64,000 nt of DNA from Limnephilus marmoratus (taxonomy: Eukaryota; Arthropoda; Insecta; Trichoptera; Limnephilidae), in assembly GCA_917880885.1 (NCBI GenBank), contig OU862919.1, positions 51,001,058-51,065,057 of the forward strand. Reading direction: 5' to 3'. Below are positions 41,790 through 53,565 of the stretch, in pieces. The notes under the pieces were generated by a model. It was not told the DNA's origin. It made no database searches and saw nothing but the letters and a program-made list of their open reading frames with translations. The position numbers and the translations under genes are program-made. Numbering within the stretch: the stretch's first letter is position 1; the number at the start of each line of letters is the position of its first letter.

Positions 41790-42405
41790 ATATGCAAATA
41801 TTTAGAATTAAAATTTTATGTGAGCGAGTGTTTTAAGGTTTTTGGTTTCCTTTATATATGTCACATATTAAATCCTCTTCAAAGTTGGTTTTCATCTTTT
41901 GACAAGCATTTTGCTCAATGTTGTGATTAATTATTGTTTTCCTCCGCGTGAATCCTCGTACAGGTTCTCAAATAAATTACATTAAAAGCTCATTAGCTTA
42001 GATGTAATCAACATTCGTAAGAATATCGGTATTTGTATAAAACAGGTCTAAAGTAAAATACCAACGGTGTGAAATTTGAAATAACACATTATTAGAAGGT
42101 TTTGGGGTAAAACTGCCTTTTCTCACCCCACTCCTTTCTCATCCTAGCAAACGTATTCATTACCAATATGATTAATGATGAAGGTCGGAAGCATTCAGTT
42201 GGCGGTGGATCGTTCCTTCTAGAAGCCTCCCTGCTCCTCGGGTTAAAACACCCCCACCTCATCCCCGCCCAACATTTATAAAGATACATTAACGTATTTG
42301 TGGCTGGCTCGTTTCACTTAATCCAAATCTTTTAGCTGTACAGTCCGCAATAACTACAAAGATTATTTCATTTTTCATGTATAATATATGGCACCTTTTT
42401 AAACC
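41790..42405. other. Unassigned stretch
   Basis: No motif or repeat recognised. Confidence 0.4.
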
Positions 42406-42412
42406 TTAGGTT

Positions 42413-43182
42413 TTGTTTTTCTATGATAGATATGGACAAGGACCAAAAAATATTCCTCCAGCTACCCTGAATGGTGTGAACCTGCAGGTGACTGAAGGAA
42501 CTAAATACCTTGGACACATAATCACCAGTAATCTGATGGACGATGACGACATCGATAGGCAAGGAAGAGCTCTCAGTGTAAAAGCAAACATGCTCAGTAG
42601 AAGATTCCGCCTTTGCAGTACTGCTGTAAAAAGGACGCTCTTCCTTTCCTTCTGCGCAACACTGTATACGTCTGAACTCTGGGCAAACTACAAGAAGAGT
42701 AGTATAGAAAGACTTCGGGTTCAGTATAACAACGCCTTCCGCGTAATGTTTGTTCTCCCCAGATATTGCAGCGCTTCCCGGATGTTCACGGAGGGGCGAG
42801 TTCCTGGCTTTGCAGCCCTTATTAGATCCAGGGTGGCAGGAATGAGGGAAAGGATAAGCAGCTCTGGAAACATCCTCGTCATGGAAGCCCGCCTCAGTCC
42901 ATCATCCAGTATTGATGCACACTGGAGAAAAATACTGGCTCCTTACGTGCTCACAGAATCCTGAAAGCTTAATATTATTATTTCTTTTGTTTTCCTTTTA
43001 CTACTATTAGCTTATTATCTTTTTTTGTTTCGTGTACATTCATATCCACCTTCTTTTTTCTTTTTTTCCTTTCAAATACTTTGTAGGTGTATGTTTATAT
43101 TATACCCTTATGGAATGTGTGGGATTGCACTCTCCTCCCCACATACTGGAATAAACACTTATTTATTTATTTATTTATTTAA
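42413..43182 (+). pseudogene. LINE-F: 5'-truncated RT C-terminus with (TTTA)n tail
   Basis: An open frame runs to TGA at 42962-42964. Landmarks: LQVTEGTKYLGHIITSNLMD, DDDIDRQGRALSVKANMLSR, RTLFLSFCATLYTSELWANY, LRVQYNNAFRVMFVLPRYCS, MFTEGRVPGFAALIRSRVAG. This is the region after the catalytic box of a non-LTR RT. A 200-bp 3' UTR ends with five TTTA units (43158-43180). No frameshift, so the insertion is probably fairly recent. Confidence 0.75.
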
Positions 43183-43270
43183 TTTAAAAAGGAAGGACAG
43201 ACATTTTCGGATAACGCAAAATAAAAATAAAATTAATTCGCCATCATTGCAGAAAGTTTTGGTTGTATTA

Positions 43271-44205
43271 GGTCCTTACATATGAAATTGGCGTTTTGTA
43301 TGGGAGGTACATAAAGTCGATTTTTTTTTTAAATATAATATATTTACTTAATCAAAGTATGTACCATTGCTATCTATGCACTTTTGCCATCTCATCAGGT
43401 AGTTCATCGATCCCTTTACTTAAAAAACCATTCGGACCGGAATCAATAAAATCTTTGAAGGCGGTTTGGACTGCCCCATCGGAGTTGAATTTTTTCCCTT
43501 GCAAGAAGTTATCCAAATCGAAAAAAATGGTAATCTGTTGGGGCAAGGTCCGGAGAGTACGGTGCATGTCTTAGACATTCCAATTGAAGCTCCTCTAATT
43601 TGGTAGCCGTCTGTTGTACAGTGTGTTGTCTAGCGTTCTAACGTGCGTTTGTTGATTTGCTTCACTCAATTCATGAGTTACCCACCTTTCAAGCTTTTCA
43701 CCTTCCCAATTTGCTTCAAGTGGATTAAAACAGTTTTATCACTAACACCGCAGCCTGCAGCTAACTCGGTGGTTTGTGATGGATCCGCTTCCTCAATAGC
43801 TTTCAATTTTTCATTATCAACTTTGGTCTCTGACCGTCCACGGGGCTTGTTCTGCAGGTCGAAATTTCCAGAACGAAAATGTTGGAACCAAAAACGCACT
43901 GTGTTTTCTTTTGCGGCACCGTCGCCATACACATCATTGATCCTTCGAGCCGTTTCTGCAGTACTGGTGCCACGGTGGAACTCGTACTCGTAAATAACGC
44001 GATATTTCAAGTTTTCCATTTTGTATACTAAGTGACGCAAAGAAAAAAAACAATTAAGGAAAAAACAAATGAATTATAATTTTCGAAACACAAATACATG
44101 AGTAAATAGCCGTATAAATTTGAATTTGGAATTCCTAACCAAAGAGAAGATATTTGAGATCAAAGTTGCCAGTACGACAAAACGCCAATTTCATATGTAA
44201 GGACC
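43271..44205 (-). mobile_element. Mariner copy 2, internally deleted, 935 bp
   Basis: Termini GGTCCTTACATATGAAATTG and the complement at 44186-44205. TA precedes the left end (43269-43270); the right flank reads AA, probably a mutated TA. Gene order and the internal deletion are the same as in copy 1. Small indels distinguish the two, so this is not a recent local duplication. Confidence 0.9.
43345..44022 (-). pseudogene. Mariner transposase remnant, catalytic core deleted (copy 2)
   Basis: The N-terminal part is open: MENLKYRVIYEYEFHRGTST, AETARRINDVYGDGAAKENT, then VRFWFQHFRSGNFDLQNKPR and VDNEKLKAIEEADPSQTTEL. After the second helix-turn-helix it frameshifts, and at the deletion junction jumps to the C-terminal stretch FKDFIDSGPNGFLSKGIDEL. 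As in copy 1 the first two acidic catalytic residues are gone. Confidence 0.85.
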
Positions 44206-44427
44206 AATACAATGATCTTCGACCAATTGATCGAAGGCAATGATGGAGGATTTAGCTAGCAGAGGTTTGAATCTGGTGCTCACCAAATATATAATTTAAG
44301 TTGTACCACTCGGAGATTTACTGGTCAATAGCTCTTTATATTTATGAAAAATTAAGAAAACATGTCGTTGGGGAAATCTCTCAACATAGAAATAAGTTAC
44401 TGAGTAAAAACTCAAATTATGACATTT

Positions 44428-44641
44428 AATCATTGAAGACAATATTAGGGCCTCTCAATTAAAAATTTGAAATAGGAAAGTCGGAAAAAGATTCGGTTGG
44501 ATCTAGGAAATGACTCAAGATCCTAACCTTGCCGGGGCTCTGCTCTAACCACTGAGCTAATGCGACCTGAACCACCTGCCTTTCTAGATTTCTCTGTTTC
44601 CAATTTTCGTTTGGGAGTCGCTAATATTGTCTTCGATGATT
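44428..44641 (-). mobile_element. Family R foldback element with tRNA-like module, copy C (short form)
   Basis: The left arm AATCATTGAAGACAATATTA and right arm CTAATATTGTCTTCGATGAT are inverted copies that extend inward about 70 bp. They directly bracket a tRNA-like module on the minus strand (44500-44568). The 240-bp spacer of copies A and B is missing, so the module fills nearly the whole interior. Confidence 0.75.
44500..44568 (-). repeat. tRNA-like module of family R copy C
   Basis: On the minus strand GCATTAGCTCAGTGGTTAGA contains a perfect A box. GATCTTGAGTCATTTCC lies in the B-box position but has drifted. Its centre (GAGCCCCGGCAAGG) matches copy A. Confidence 0.65.
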
Positions 44642-44649
44642 CATTTTTT

Positions 44650-44985
44650 TGTCAATTTTTTATAAGAAAAACTCTCTTTTAATAACTTTTGAAGGTTATT
44701 CTCATCAACGAAATATATCATTGAAGAAGAAGAAAGCAATAATAATCTAAACGAAAATATGAAAAAAGAACAAAACCCAGAAAAATAGCAAAGAATAATG
44801 ATCGCAACTGATACTCGAACCCAGAACCTCTCGTCTCGTCTCATGGAAAAATAAATGTTGAAGATAATATTGTTATTTTTATAAATTTGAAATTTGAGAT
44901 TGACAAATATGAAGGTTTGACTGAAGGTGAAGATTTTTCTATTTTTATGTGTCTTGTTCTCTTTCATATTTTCGCTTAGATTATT
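44650..44985. other. AT-rich spacer
   Basis: Nothing recognised. It lies between family R copy C and a LINE relic. Confidence 0.4.
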
Positions 44986-44989
44986 AACC

Positions 44990-46210
44990 AAATGTTTAAA
45001 TTATCACTTAATGGTAAACTTATATCTTTTGCTGACGACACTGCAATAATTATCGAAAAAAGACGTGGAACGATATTACCAATGCAGCTAATCAAGACAT
45101 GAAGGTTATAAAAAATTGTTTCGATAAAAATTTATTATCACTCAACACAGAAAAAACTTACTATATTCCATTCTCTCTACAAGAAGATGTGCCAAATAAT
45201 TTAATTAACATAAAAATTCATTACAAAAATTGTGCAAATGACGGTACATGTAATACGGACTGCGCTAAGCTAAATTATAAATCTAATATAAAATATCTTG
45301 GAATCTTAATAGATAAAAATGTTAAATGGAAAGATCATATCAATCTCATTGTGGAAAGAATAAGAAAACTTATCTATGTTTTCTATAACATACGTAATAT
45401 TTTAAACAAGAAAACTATCAAAATTGTCTATTATGAATTAATTCAGTCCTTATTACAGTACGGCATTATTGGGTGGGGAGGGGCCTTTAAGGCTTCCTTA
45501 TAGCCCATAATTATAATTCAAAGAATAATTATAAAAATCATCCTTAGAAAACCATACGACTTCCCTACTATAGAGATATTTCGGGAATTTAATGTACCAT
45601 CTATCACAGAATAAGAGAAACGCCTTATATCAAATTTATAAAGAATATTTTATTCAAAAAATTCATCCCTCAGAAAGCATAAGCAATAGATTTAAAACTA
45701 ATGGCTTAATAGCCATCCCTATGCTTAGAACAATCACGGCTCAGCACCATTATTTGTATTTTGGTGTAAGATGGTACAATATATTATTATCCAAAAACAA
45801 AATTAGTATAACAGAAACGCTGAAATATGAATTATTTAAAAAAAATAAGTCTCTGAAATTGGATAATGATAAATTGTACCCTTAATGAATTGTACCCTTA
45901 ATGTATTTTAATATTTAAAAAAAAAAATGTATTGTTATTGTCCTACTATAACTATTTTTTTTCTAAATTGTGTACCTATCTAAAATAATGTTGAAATTTT
46001 ATTTCATAAGTTCTTTGAAAATTGTTTACACTCATTGGAATATCATTATTATTTTTTGCATGTAAATATTTCTCCCATAAACACGAGCTCCTAGAGCTCA
46101 ACTTATGGAGTAGTAGAATAAAATGTGAAATATTTTATAACCTACCATATGTAACCAATTGTAATATGTAAACAAAAAATTGTTGAAATAAATAAATAAA
46201 AAAAAAAATA
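44990..46210 (+). pseudogene. LINE-G copy 1: 5'-truncated, frameshifted RT and 3' UTR
   Basis: Starts just before the catalytic box (LNGKLISFADDTAIIIEK), frameshifts, and continues MKVIKNCFDKNLLSLNTEKT, IPFSL, NIKYLGILIDKNVKWKDHIN, LIVERIRKLIYVFYNIRNIL and YELIQSLLQYGIIGWGGAFK to a stop at 45501-45503. It resumes with IIIKIIL and, in another frame, LRTITAQHHYLYFGVRWYN. The order and wording parallel residues 700-990 of the intact LINE at 54081-57062, so both belong to one lineage, with clear divergence. The 3' end is AATAAATAAAT repeats near 46185-46230. Confidence 0.85.
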
Positions 46211-46234
46211 AATAAATAAAAATAAATATTGTTA

Positions 46235-47150
46235 TCTTCGTCTTCAATGATTTTTTTCATTTGTTTATATTTATCATTTCTAGCAAGGCCATCCAATTAA
46301 GCATATTATATAAGTAATATTTGTAATAATTGTAATCTCAAATCTATAATCACATCGAATCTAATTCATATCACCTAAAATTAATTTGATTTCTAAAAGC
46401 ACAATTAACGTATTTATTGAGTTATAAATATGGTAGTATAATTTGAACACCATCTTGAAATCATAATTAGATAACTGAAATCAAAACACGGAAATGTATC
46501 TAATAATGATATTGCTTTCATATTTTTGTACGAGAGTTTTCCCTGTTTAATTGAAATCAAATACAAAAGTTATTTGGAATCATTTACCGGCGAGAAATGA
46601 AGTGAACAATGGATTTAAAATTAATTCAAAGACTTCAAAAGTTTTCCGTTGTTCGCGGAGTGTATGAAATTTCTTCCATTGAATCTCGCGAAGTAAATGC
46701 CGTCTGCAATATGGCTGGAGGCATTTCGGCAGAGCTTTTTTATACATTTTATTTTAAGTAAGGCAGGTCATTCGCGAAATTTCAGACATTCAATTTGCGG
46801 TCAAAATATTTGCGGAATTTTCGCTCTGCGCAAGAAATGACTGGGAAAATTCAGCCAAAGATGAATGCCGTCAGAGAATAACCTTTTCAGCACTTTCTTT
46901 GCAAAATGTATTTCTTTCGCGGAGTTTTATCGACTTATGTTCGGCAAATAAAAACATGTCGGCATCAATACGCGATTCTTATTCATCGGTCCAGTTATTT
47001 TATAGGTTGAAATATTTGTTAGCGGTATTGAATTTATTTTATGTACTGTGATGCCATAAAGAACTAAACAGCTCTCAAATAAACCGATATCTACTTTATG
47101 ATTATTAAAATTGCAAAAAAAATAGAAATAAGTTATTAATCGTACAACAT
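46235..47150. other. Unassigned AT-rich stretch
   Basis: No motif or repeat recognised; 46650-46930 has several TCGCGAA words. Confidence 0.4.
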
Positions 47151-47158
47151 ATGTTACT

Positions 47159-47595
47159 GGATATGGGTACCGCCGCCCAGGGAACCAATTATTGGATAAC
47201 AAACACCTCTGCCATTGTGGTTCACAACGTTTGGTGTCTCAACAGGGGTGCCCGGGTTCATAGGATGAGGTTTGACCGGATCTTGGCGGTGGATTCATCT
47301 GCCGACCAACTGCATGGCGGGCTGGTTCATAGCGAATGGTTGAGGGAGACCTTCTGACCTCTCCAGCAGGACTCTCTCGGAACATGGCCTTACACTGCAG
47401 TGGGAAGGATTGAATCGTCCGTTATTCTTGGAAATACTGATCCCCGGATTCCAACCTACCCCTCATACCTTTTTTCTTCCCAGAATTTCATCTCCTTCCT
47501 TACCTCAAAAGACCCTCTACACAGCATCCCCAAAGATGACATAGGGAGGCCCCGAGGAAAATAATTCCCTTGTAGGGCTAATTTAAAAAAAAAAA
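47159..47595 (+). mobile_element. SINE-1 copy, longest in the window (437 bp)
   Basis: Contains all blocks in order: GGGTACCGCCGCCCAGGGAA, ATTGGATAACAAACACCTCT, TGCCCGGGTTCATAGGATGA, GGCGGGCTGG, TTGAGGGAGACCTTCTGACC, ACTGATCCCCGGATTCC, CTCCTTCCTTACCTCAAAAG, then CTACACAGCATCCCC with the LINE-A-like tail and an A run at 47585-47596. It is the best template for the family. Confidence 0.85.
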
Positions 47596-47645
47596 TTATT
47601 AACGTAGGACAATAATTATAATTGTTCGTACAATTGGCATGATAT

Positions 47646-48901
47646 AATAAACAAAAATTTTAACAATACAAAAAAACGTCTTCAAAAAAGTTTGACTCGA
47701 CTTTTAAAAAGTTAAAAAAATAATTTCGTATTCTTCTACAACTTCATAATCAACTTACTTTTTCTAATCATCAATATGTAGGTACGATTGTTACTTTTGG
47801 AGTCGGTGTCAGTCAAGGTAGGTTTGTAACTACAAACATAGTTATAGGTAATTTTAACTGGTCAATTCATATTGAAAATGTATGTAATAGATTAAGATCC
47901 ATATTAGGGAAATTTTATCACCTAAAAAACTTTGTTAATAAAAATATATTATACTGTATATATAACGCATTAGCAGAATCAATTATAGGATACGGAATAA
48001 ATAGTTACTGATTAACGTACAAAACGTACTTAAATAAAATAGAACAACTACAAATCCGTTTCCTAAAATTGATATCAGGCAAAAAAAAAGTTCAATTATG
48101 TGATGACGATTATAAAAAAATGTTCTCCTTGTGTAATGTGCTCTCTATACATAGTAGGGTAGATTACCAATTAACTCTAGATGAATTCTGGAATACAGAA
48201 TTCAAAAAACCTGTAAACCATAACTACCCCACTAGGCATAGAGAAGCAGAAATGTTTATTATTAATAAATCTCAAAATGTATACGGTGATAGAACAAAGA
48301 GGCATAAAATTCCGCAAATATTTAATGCATTACCTGAAAATATTAAAAACGAGACATCATATTCAAAAATCAAAACTAAAATTAGATCATTCTACTTCAA
48401 TAGAATATGAAAACTAAAATATTGTATAAAAATACCTAAATCTATGAAAAACAAATATTATTTTGATCGAATAGGTATAGAATAAAATTTATGTTACAAT
48501 AAGCATTATAATGATTAGTTAAGTATTTTAATATTAAGTATTATATTATTAAATAATTACTAGATATGTATTAAGCACCAAAATATCAAACAGTTTATAT
48601 GTTGTAAGTAAATAAATAGGAAAAATGAGAGATTTCTTACAATCAAACTGATTGATCAGTTTTGTAAAATTTAAGTAAGAGAAATTATTGTACAATTAAT
48701 AACTAAATAAACATATTTAAAAAAAAAAGGTGAGAAGTGCTTGTGTCGCACAAGCAACTTGCTGACACCGACTCCAAAAATCCTTGGATGCCATTATCGG
48801 AACTTGACCAAATTTAAATGAGACCACACGGAAAGCACCAGCTTTCAAATAAAAAAAGAATCATCAATATCGGTTCACCCAGTCAAAAGTTCTGAGGTAA
48901 C

Positions 48902-48932
<31 letters not shown>

Positions 48933-48968
48933 CAGTCGAATTGAGAACCTCCTCCTTTTTGAAGTCGT
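47646..48968. repeat. Family X repeat, copy 2, interrupted by a LINE
   Basis: The left piece (47646-47823) has AACAAAAATTTTAACAATAC, ATTTCGTATTCTTCTACAAC and TTGGAGTCGGTGTCAGTCAAG. The right piece (48730-48968) has GCTGACACCGACTCCAAAAA, GGATGCCATTATCGGAACTT, AAAAGAATCATCAATATCGG, a long A run (48909-48932), and GAACCTCCTCCTTTTTGAAG. The LINE between them splits the inner stem. Confidence 0.75.
47824..48729 (+). pseudogene. LINE-H: 5'-truncated RT C-terminus nested in family X
   Basis: Reads VIGNFNWSIHIENVCNRLRS, ILGKFYHLKNFVNKNILYCI, YNALAESIIGYGIN, a stop, then KIEQLQIRFLKLISG and (48069-48410) NVLSIHSRVDYQLTLDEFWN, NHNYPTRHREAEMFII, IPQIFNALPENIKN, KTKIRSFYFNRI. This is the end of a LINE ORF. 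The 3' end is a ten-A run. AAGGT lies at both junctions (47821 region and 48726-48731), a likely target duplication. Confidence 0.8.
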
Positions 48969-48974
48969 TTAAAA

Positions 48975-51900
48975 AAAATATCAAATTCAAATAAAGACTT
49001 ATAAATTAATTATGAGAAATCATAACAATTTAAATATTCAGGACTTAAAAATTTGAATAGATACCAAGGTTAGGACTGTCGTTAAATTCTAGGCGCTAAG
49101 GTAACTCCAATGAAATTGATGAGGCATTCGTAAATAAAACTGAATTTTCTGTTCGTTAAACGAATAATGTAATAGTGTCGTGGAATGTTTTATTTTTGGT
49201 AACTTGCATTTTCATGTCATATTGTGCCATGGTCAAAAAAGTTTATTTGAAGCTTACCTGTATGGGAAAAAATCTAAAGAAGAAGCATTTCGATCCAAAA
49301 AAATACGTTCGAATACCAATGTTCAAATATGATAAAACACGAATGGTGCAATCCAAAAAATAACCCGGTGGATAAATACTCTTAAAGAAAAAAGTTCGAA
49401 TCTCATGGCGGGGAACCATTGAATTCTCAGTGAAGTATTATTGCCTGTGTTTCAAAAACATGTTTCCCAACATTAAATTGGGCATAAAAAGGCCCTGTAA
49501 TATTTTCCTGCATTTTTCCACGTCACGTCCAAAACATAAATACACTCTTGCCATCGATTTTACCGCAAGATTATAACGCTCGGTCTTACGTCTGTTATAT
49601 TTCACCCTAGGAAATTGTTCAATTATGTCCGGCTGCGCCAGTAGTGAGTATTATCATAATCCACAAATTAATAGTTCCCTTGTGGGCTTTTTCGTTAGAC
49701 ACATTAGTTGGTTATACATGTAAGCTTGTTATACACATTAATGTTCTCCCAGGCGAAGATTGTTAAGTTACGACCTAATACATTTCACAACAAAGATTTT
49801 TACCGACTAACTCCTGTTTATTTTTTATTAACTGCATCTAGGAAACATATTAACCCAGTTTACTGAGCCAATTTAGGATTTCGACAATTTTTTTCACCAA
49901 ACTTGGTTTGTTGGCTATGCTGTGTGTACTTAAGAAACTTATATTTCGTACACCTGCATCCTACAAGTTTTATATGCCTGAATAACGTGGTGAATGTTTA
50001 TTGTGATGTCCTTAATTTCCAGAATAAGACTACTTAAGATGTGTTTTGTATCTTCCAAATGAGTTATAGGTTCAGGTGATCACTACTAGTTGGTTTATTT
50101 AGTTATCGTTAATATTTTCAATGAATATTAAACTGGACAGACGCCCTTACTAGGCTGGGCTCTAAGTAGTTCTGTTGCTGCGGCGGGCGAAATATGTAAC
50201 ACTGAATGAACAATCGTACTGATGCCTACCGAAACGAACAGCGATAGATAGTTCTCTTCTGATATACTACCAATTTGCCATCTCTTGGAATATAGCAGAA
50301 CTTCGTATTGTAAATTAAGTTGAAAAAAACTTAAACTACATAAATAAATCAATACGCTACAAAATTCACAAAGTGTTGATAGTGTATGCTGAATTCAATT
50401 TCGTTAACCTTTATAAATACGAACATATTATTACGAAGTGCGATGACTATTTTTTCAAAACGATAATATGATCAATACATGTTCGTTCTAAGTATATTTT
50501 TCATTTGTCTAATAAGTAAAACATATAAATATATTTTAATTGTTTGGAAATGACGAACGAATTCGATTAGTAATTATATCCGTATCAGAAAACTCATATT
50601 TCTAGCATCCTCATACATTTAAATTTTACTTGACAGACTAACTCAAACATGCAATTTACAACGAAAAGTATGTTATGTAGTACCTACCTACATAAACTGG
50701 GACTGGGACTGGGACTAGATAATAACATTGAATGTACCGAACTTCTTTCCCAGTTAATTTTAACAAACCATTAATACGTACACGCCATACAGAACTATTC
50801 TACATGCTTAATTACAAGACAAATGCAGTATGTCATTCGCCAATCAATCGTGCTCATCATATGTTCAATATTATTGGTCTAAATTCTAACATCGACATTT
50901 TCTCCGATTCACTGGCCAAGTTTAAAACGAGTAGGTATCATGTCAATAATACAAATTGTTCAATGCGCATACGTACATGCATACATACATAGTCACACCC
51001 ATACACCCACACACACAGACACACACCTTCCCAATACTTATATCACCCGGTAATTACTTAATTTGCATACCATAAATAAGACACTACAATGAAACACATA
51101 ATAGGTACCCACCATGAAATATACTTATTAATTATATTTTTTTTAACCAAAGTACCTATTGTACTGCTTATAAATAATAAAAAAATAATAGGTGTTCTCT
51201 ATGAAGTGCAAATAAAATAGAAAATAATTATTATGTTTAAAACCAGTCAAGAGTTCCTACGTATAATAAATAGTCTTACTAATAAACGTGCTTTAAATTT
51301 GAAAATATTTGAACTCCGTGAAGCGGATTTTAACAAAATATAGATTTACTACGAAGTTCAACATCATCAAAATTGTCATCACCTGTCATTTAATGACGCA
51401 TAGTCATACGTGTATGCGCCGCACCGTCAAAAGTAACGTCGCGTCGTCAGGCTTCAATTTGTTCCGTTTAATCACAGGAGACAATATTTGTCCCAGCTCA
51501 CTTGGTCTCATACGAATGTAAATCACTGTAACTCCCTTACTTATATTGAGAAATGTTAGAAAGGCAAAACACCACGTTTTATCAGTCTAAAAATTATCCA
51601 CAAAAAAAGAAAAATTTACACCTTTATTAAACGAATGATTCCGACCGCGATTTGTAAAAAAAATTTAACTTTGGGAATTTTTTATTAATTATTTTTATAT
51701 GAAACGAGAAACGAGAAAAAAGTCAGGTGATATTTTACGTTTATTTAACATTTCTGTAATAAAATAGGTGTACGTGTTTTTATATTTTTTCGTTATCAGT
51801 AATTTTAGTTCCATTTAAAAAAAAATTAACATTTCAAAAATAATACGTTTATTTTGAATTATAAAATTTGAAAGCGTATCGCCTTATCACCTGCCAAAAA

Positions 51901-52550
51901 CAGTTTTTAGTTTTCAGACATGTTTAGAAATATTCCAATTATTTGCATTTTATTGTAAAGCGGAAATATTTTGACCATCTGAAAAGTATGCCAAATTTCG
52001 AAGGGTTAACAGAACAGTTTCAAAACTGCATTCATTAGCAAGTTTTCAAAAACCGTATTTACAGTATTTATTGGACGTGCACCTAAAACATCGTTTAATG
52101 ACTGGGTGGTGTTTTTATTTATTTATTAGTAAGTGAATTAAGTTAATGTATTATTAATGGGTTATTTTTTGGCATTTTTATCTACATCGTGTAAGATGAC
52201 AGCCAGATCATTTTTCATGTGATACATTTTCAGGCCGTCCTCAATGTTCATTGAATATAGTGTCTTTCTTATTTACCAAAATGCTTCGGGGTGAGCCGGA
52301 GCAAACCTGTCATCTTTAATGTGCTGATGGTTTTTATTTTACGTACACGTAGTGAATCTATAAATTAAATCAGATATGTTCATATCAATAATTTGTAGGC
52401 AAAGTAAATAATGAATAATTATAAATGCGATAAATTATTACTCAAATTGAAAGAAAGATGATTTTGAGCTGGGTGAGATACCTATAAAAGAAAGTTTAAT
52501 TACTCAATTTCGGCAACGCGAATGTTATTTCTCAAAATATGGTAGCCTAG
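48975..52550. other. Long stretch without recognised features
   Basis: Minor items only: GGGACTGGGACTGGGACT at 50698-50717 (three six-base units); a CA-rich microsatellite at 50980-51030; short open frames at 49175 (no proper ATG signal), 50128, 50732 and 51309 without motifs. This is the longest part of the window free of repeats I can name, so it may be intron or intergenic DNA of a host locus. Confidence 0.5.
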
Positions 52551-52689
52551 CGTGTAGCTCAGATTTTCCCCTTCACAATGAGCGGTCATCCGGCTCGGTA
52601 GCTGCTTCAGTGCAACCTTCGAGCTCCGCTGTCGAATCCCGCCGCGAGCGCGGTGCCTTCAATTATTCGTTTCTCAACATAAGTTAACC

Positions 52690-53040
52690 TACACGTAAAC
52701 AATTTTGATGAAAAAATTGGCGGATGCGAAGTGTGCACGTTGGGTGCCCAAAATATAGGGCAAAATCGTGAGGAAAGCGCACGGGTTTTTTTTAATTGAT
52801 TTTCCAAAAAAGGCAGCGTTTTTTTGAGTTGAAACGTGGGTTCACCACTTAATCCCGGAATCAAAAAGGCAATCAATGACATAATTTCCACCTTTTTCTT
52901 CATCTGAAGCAATATTTGGGGGGGAAACGTTTGGAGACCGACGAGGACGCGGAGCATAAGGTGAGAACATTTTTAGCGGCGGAGTTGAACGGCAAGGAAA
53001 TCAAGAACGTAGTGCCACGGCTCACGTATGTTCTTTTTTG
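52690..53040 (+). pseudogene. Decayed mariner transposase relic (different family from copies 1 and 2)
   Basis: Fragments are readable in shifting frames: KLADAKCARWVPK, then VETWVHHLIPESKRQSM (the block around the first catalytic Asp, here Val in place of Asp), a jump, and LKQYLGGKRLETDEDAEHKV, ..., IKNVVPRLTYV (the C-terminal region). Order and spacing fit a mariner with the middle deleted. No terminal repeats found. The first-Asp position is already mutated. Confidence 0.6.
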
Positions 53041-53230
53041 TAAAATTTTCTGATTTTAAAAATAATGAAGGTATTTAATTCTTGGACAACCCTCATAGGT
53101 GCTGATTGATTGATAGTAAAATTCATAAAACTAGGACACCTATTTCCCGCGCTGAACAGGTAATGGGCGGGGAGAGAAAAAGTTAATTTATCGAAAAAAA
53201 TTGAAATTTATTTTCGAACTGTATTTTTCA
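53041..53230. other. Spacer
   Basis: Nothing recognised. Confidence 0.35.
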
Positions 53231-53232
53231 CT

Positions 53233-53533
53233 TTTTTGTTATTTGTTTTTGGGGTGTTATGCCGTGTTGCGCTATCTCCTTCTTTAGCCAACATTTCGGA
53301 GAGTGTTGCAGTGTCAATCATCAGAGCAGATCCGGCAGACGTGTAATTAATTGTTAGTGGTGAAACGTGTGCTTTTGTACTTGGAAGCGATACCGAGTTG
53401 CCACTTCGCTCCACTACGAACTGGTATTATTACGTTTAAGTATACTTATAAAATGGTTGTAGCGTTGTTCCATTGTTCCTACAGAAGGAGGTCGCGCAAC
53501 ACAGCATAACACCTCAAAAACAAATAACGAAAA
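53233..53533. mobile_element. Family T TIR element, copy 2, about 300 bp
   Basis: Same termini as copy 1 (TGTTATTTGTTTTTGGGGTG and TTATGCCGTGTTGCGC; right end GCAACACAGCATAACACCTC). The interior shares the CTTCTTTAGCCAACATTTCG block but lacks the CCGGTTGATG repeats, having unrelated sequence after 53340. ACTTTTT lies on both sides and may be the target duplication. The LINE starts directly after it. Confidence 0.75.
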
Positions 53534-53565
53534 TACTTTTTGCCGTGAAAATCTAAAAACATATA

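Noticed and set aside
49175..49363. 62-codon frame with a hydrophobic start followed by basic residues
   Set aside because: The apparent signal peptide starts at GTG, not ATG; no family recognised and no flanking support.
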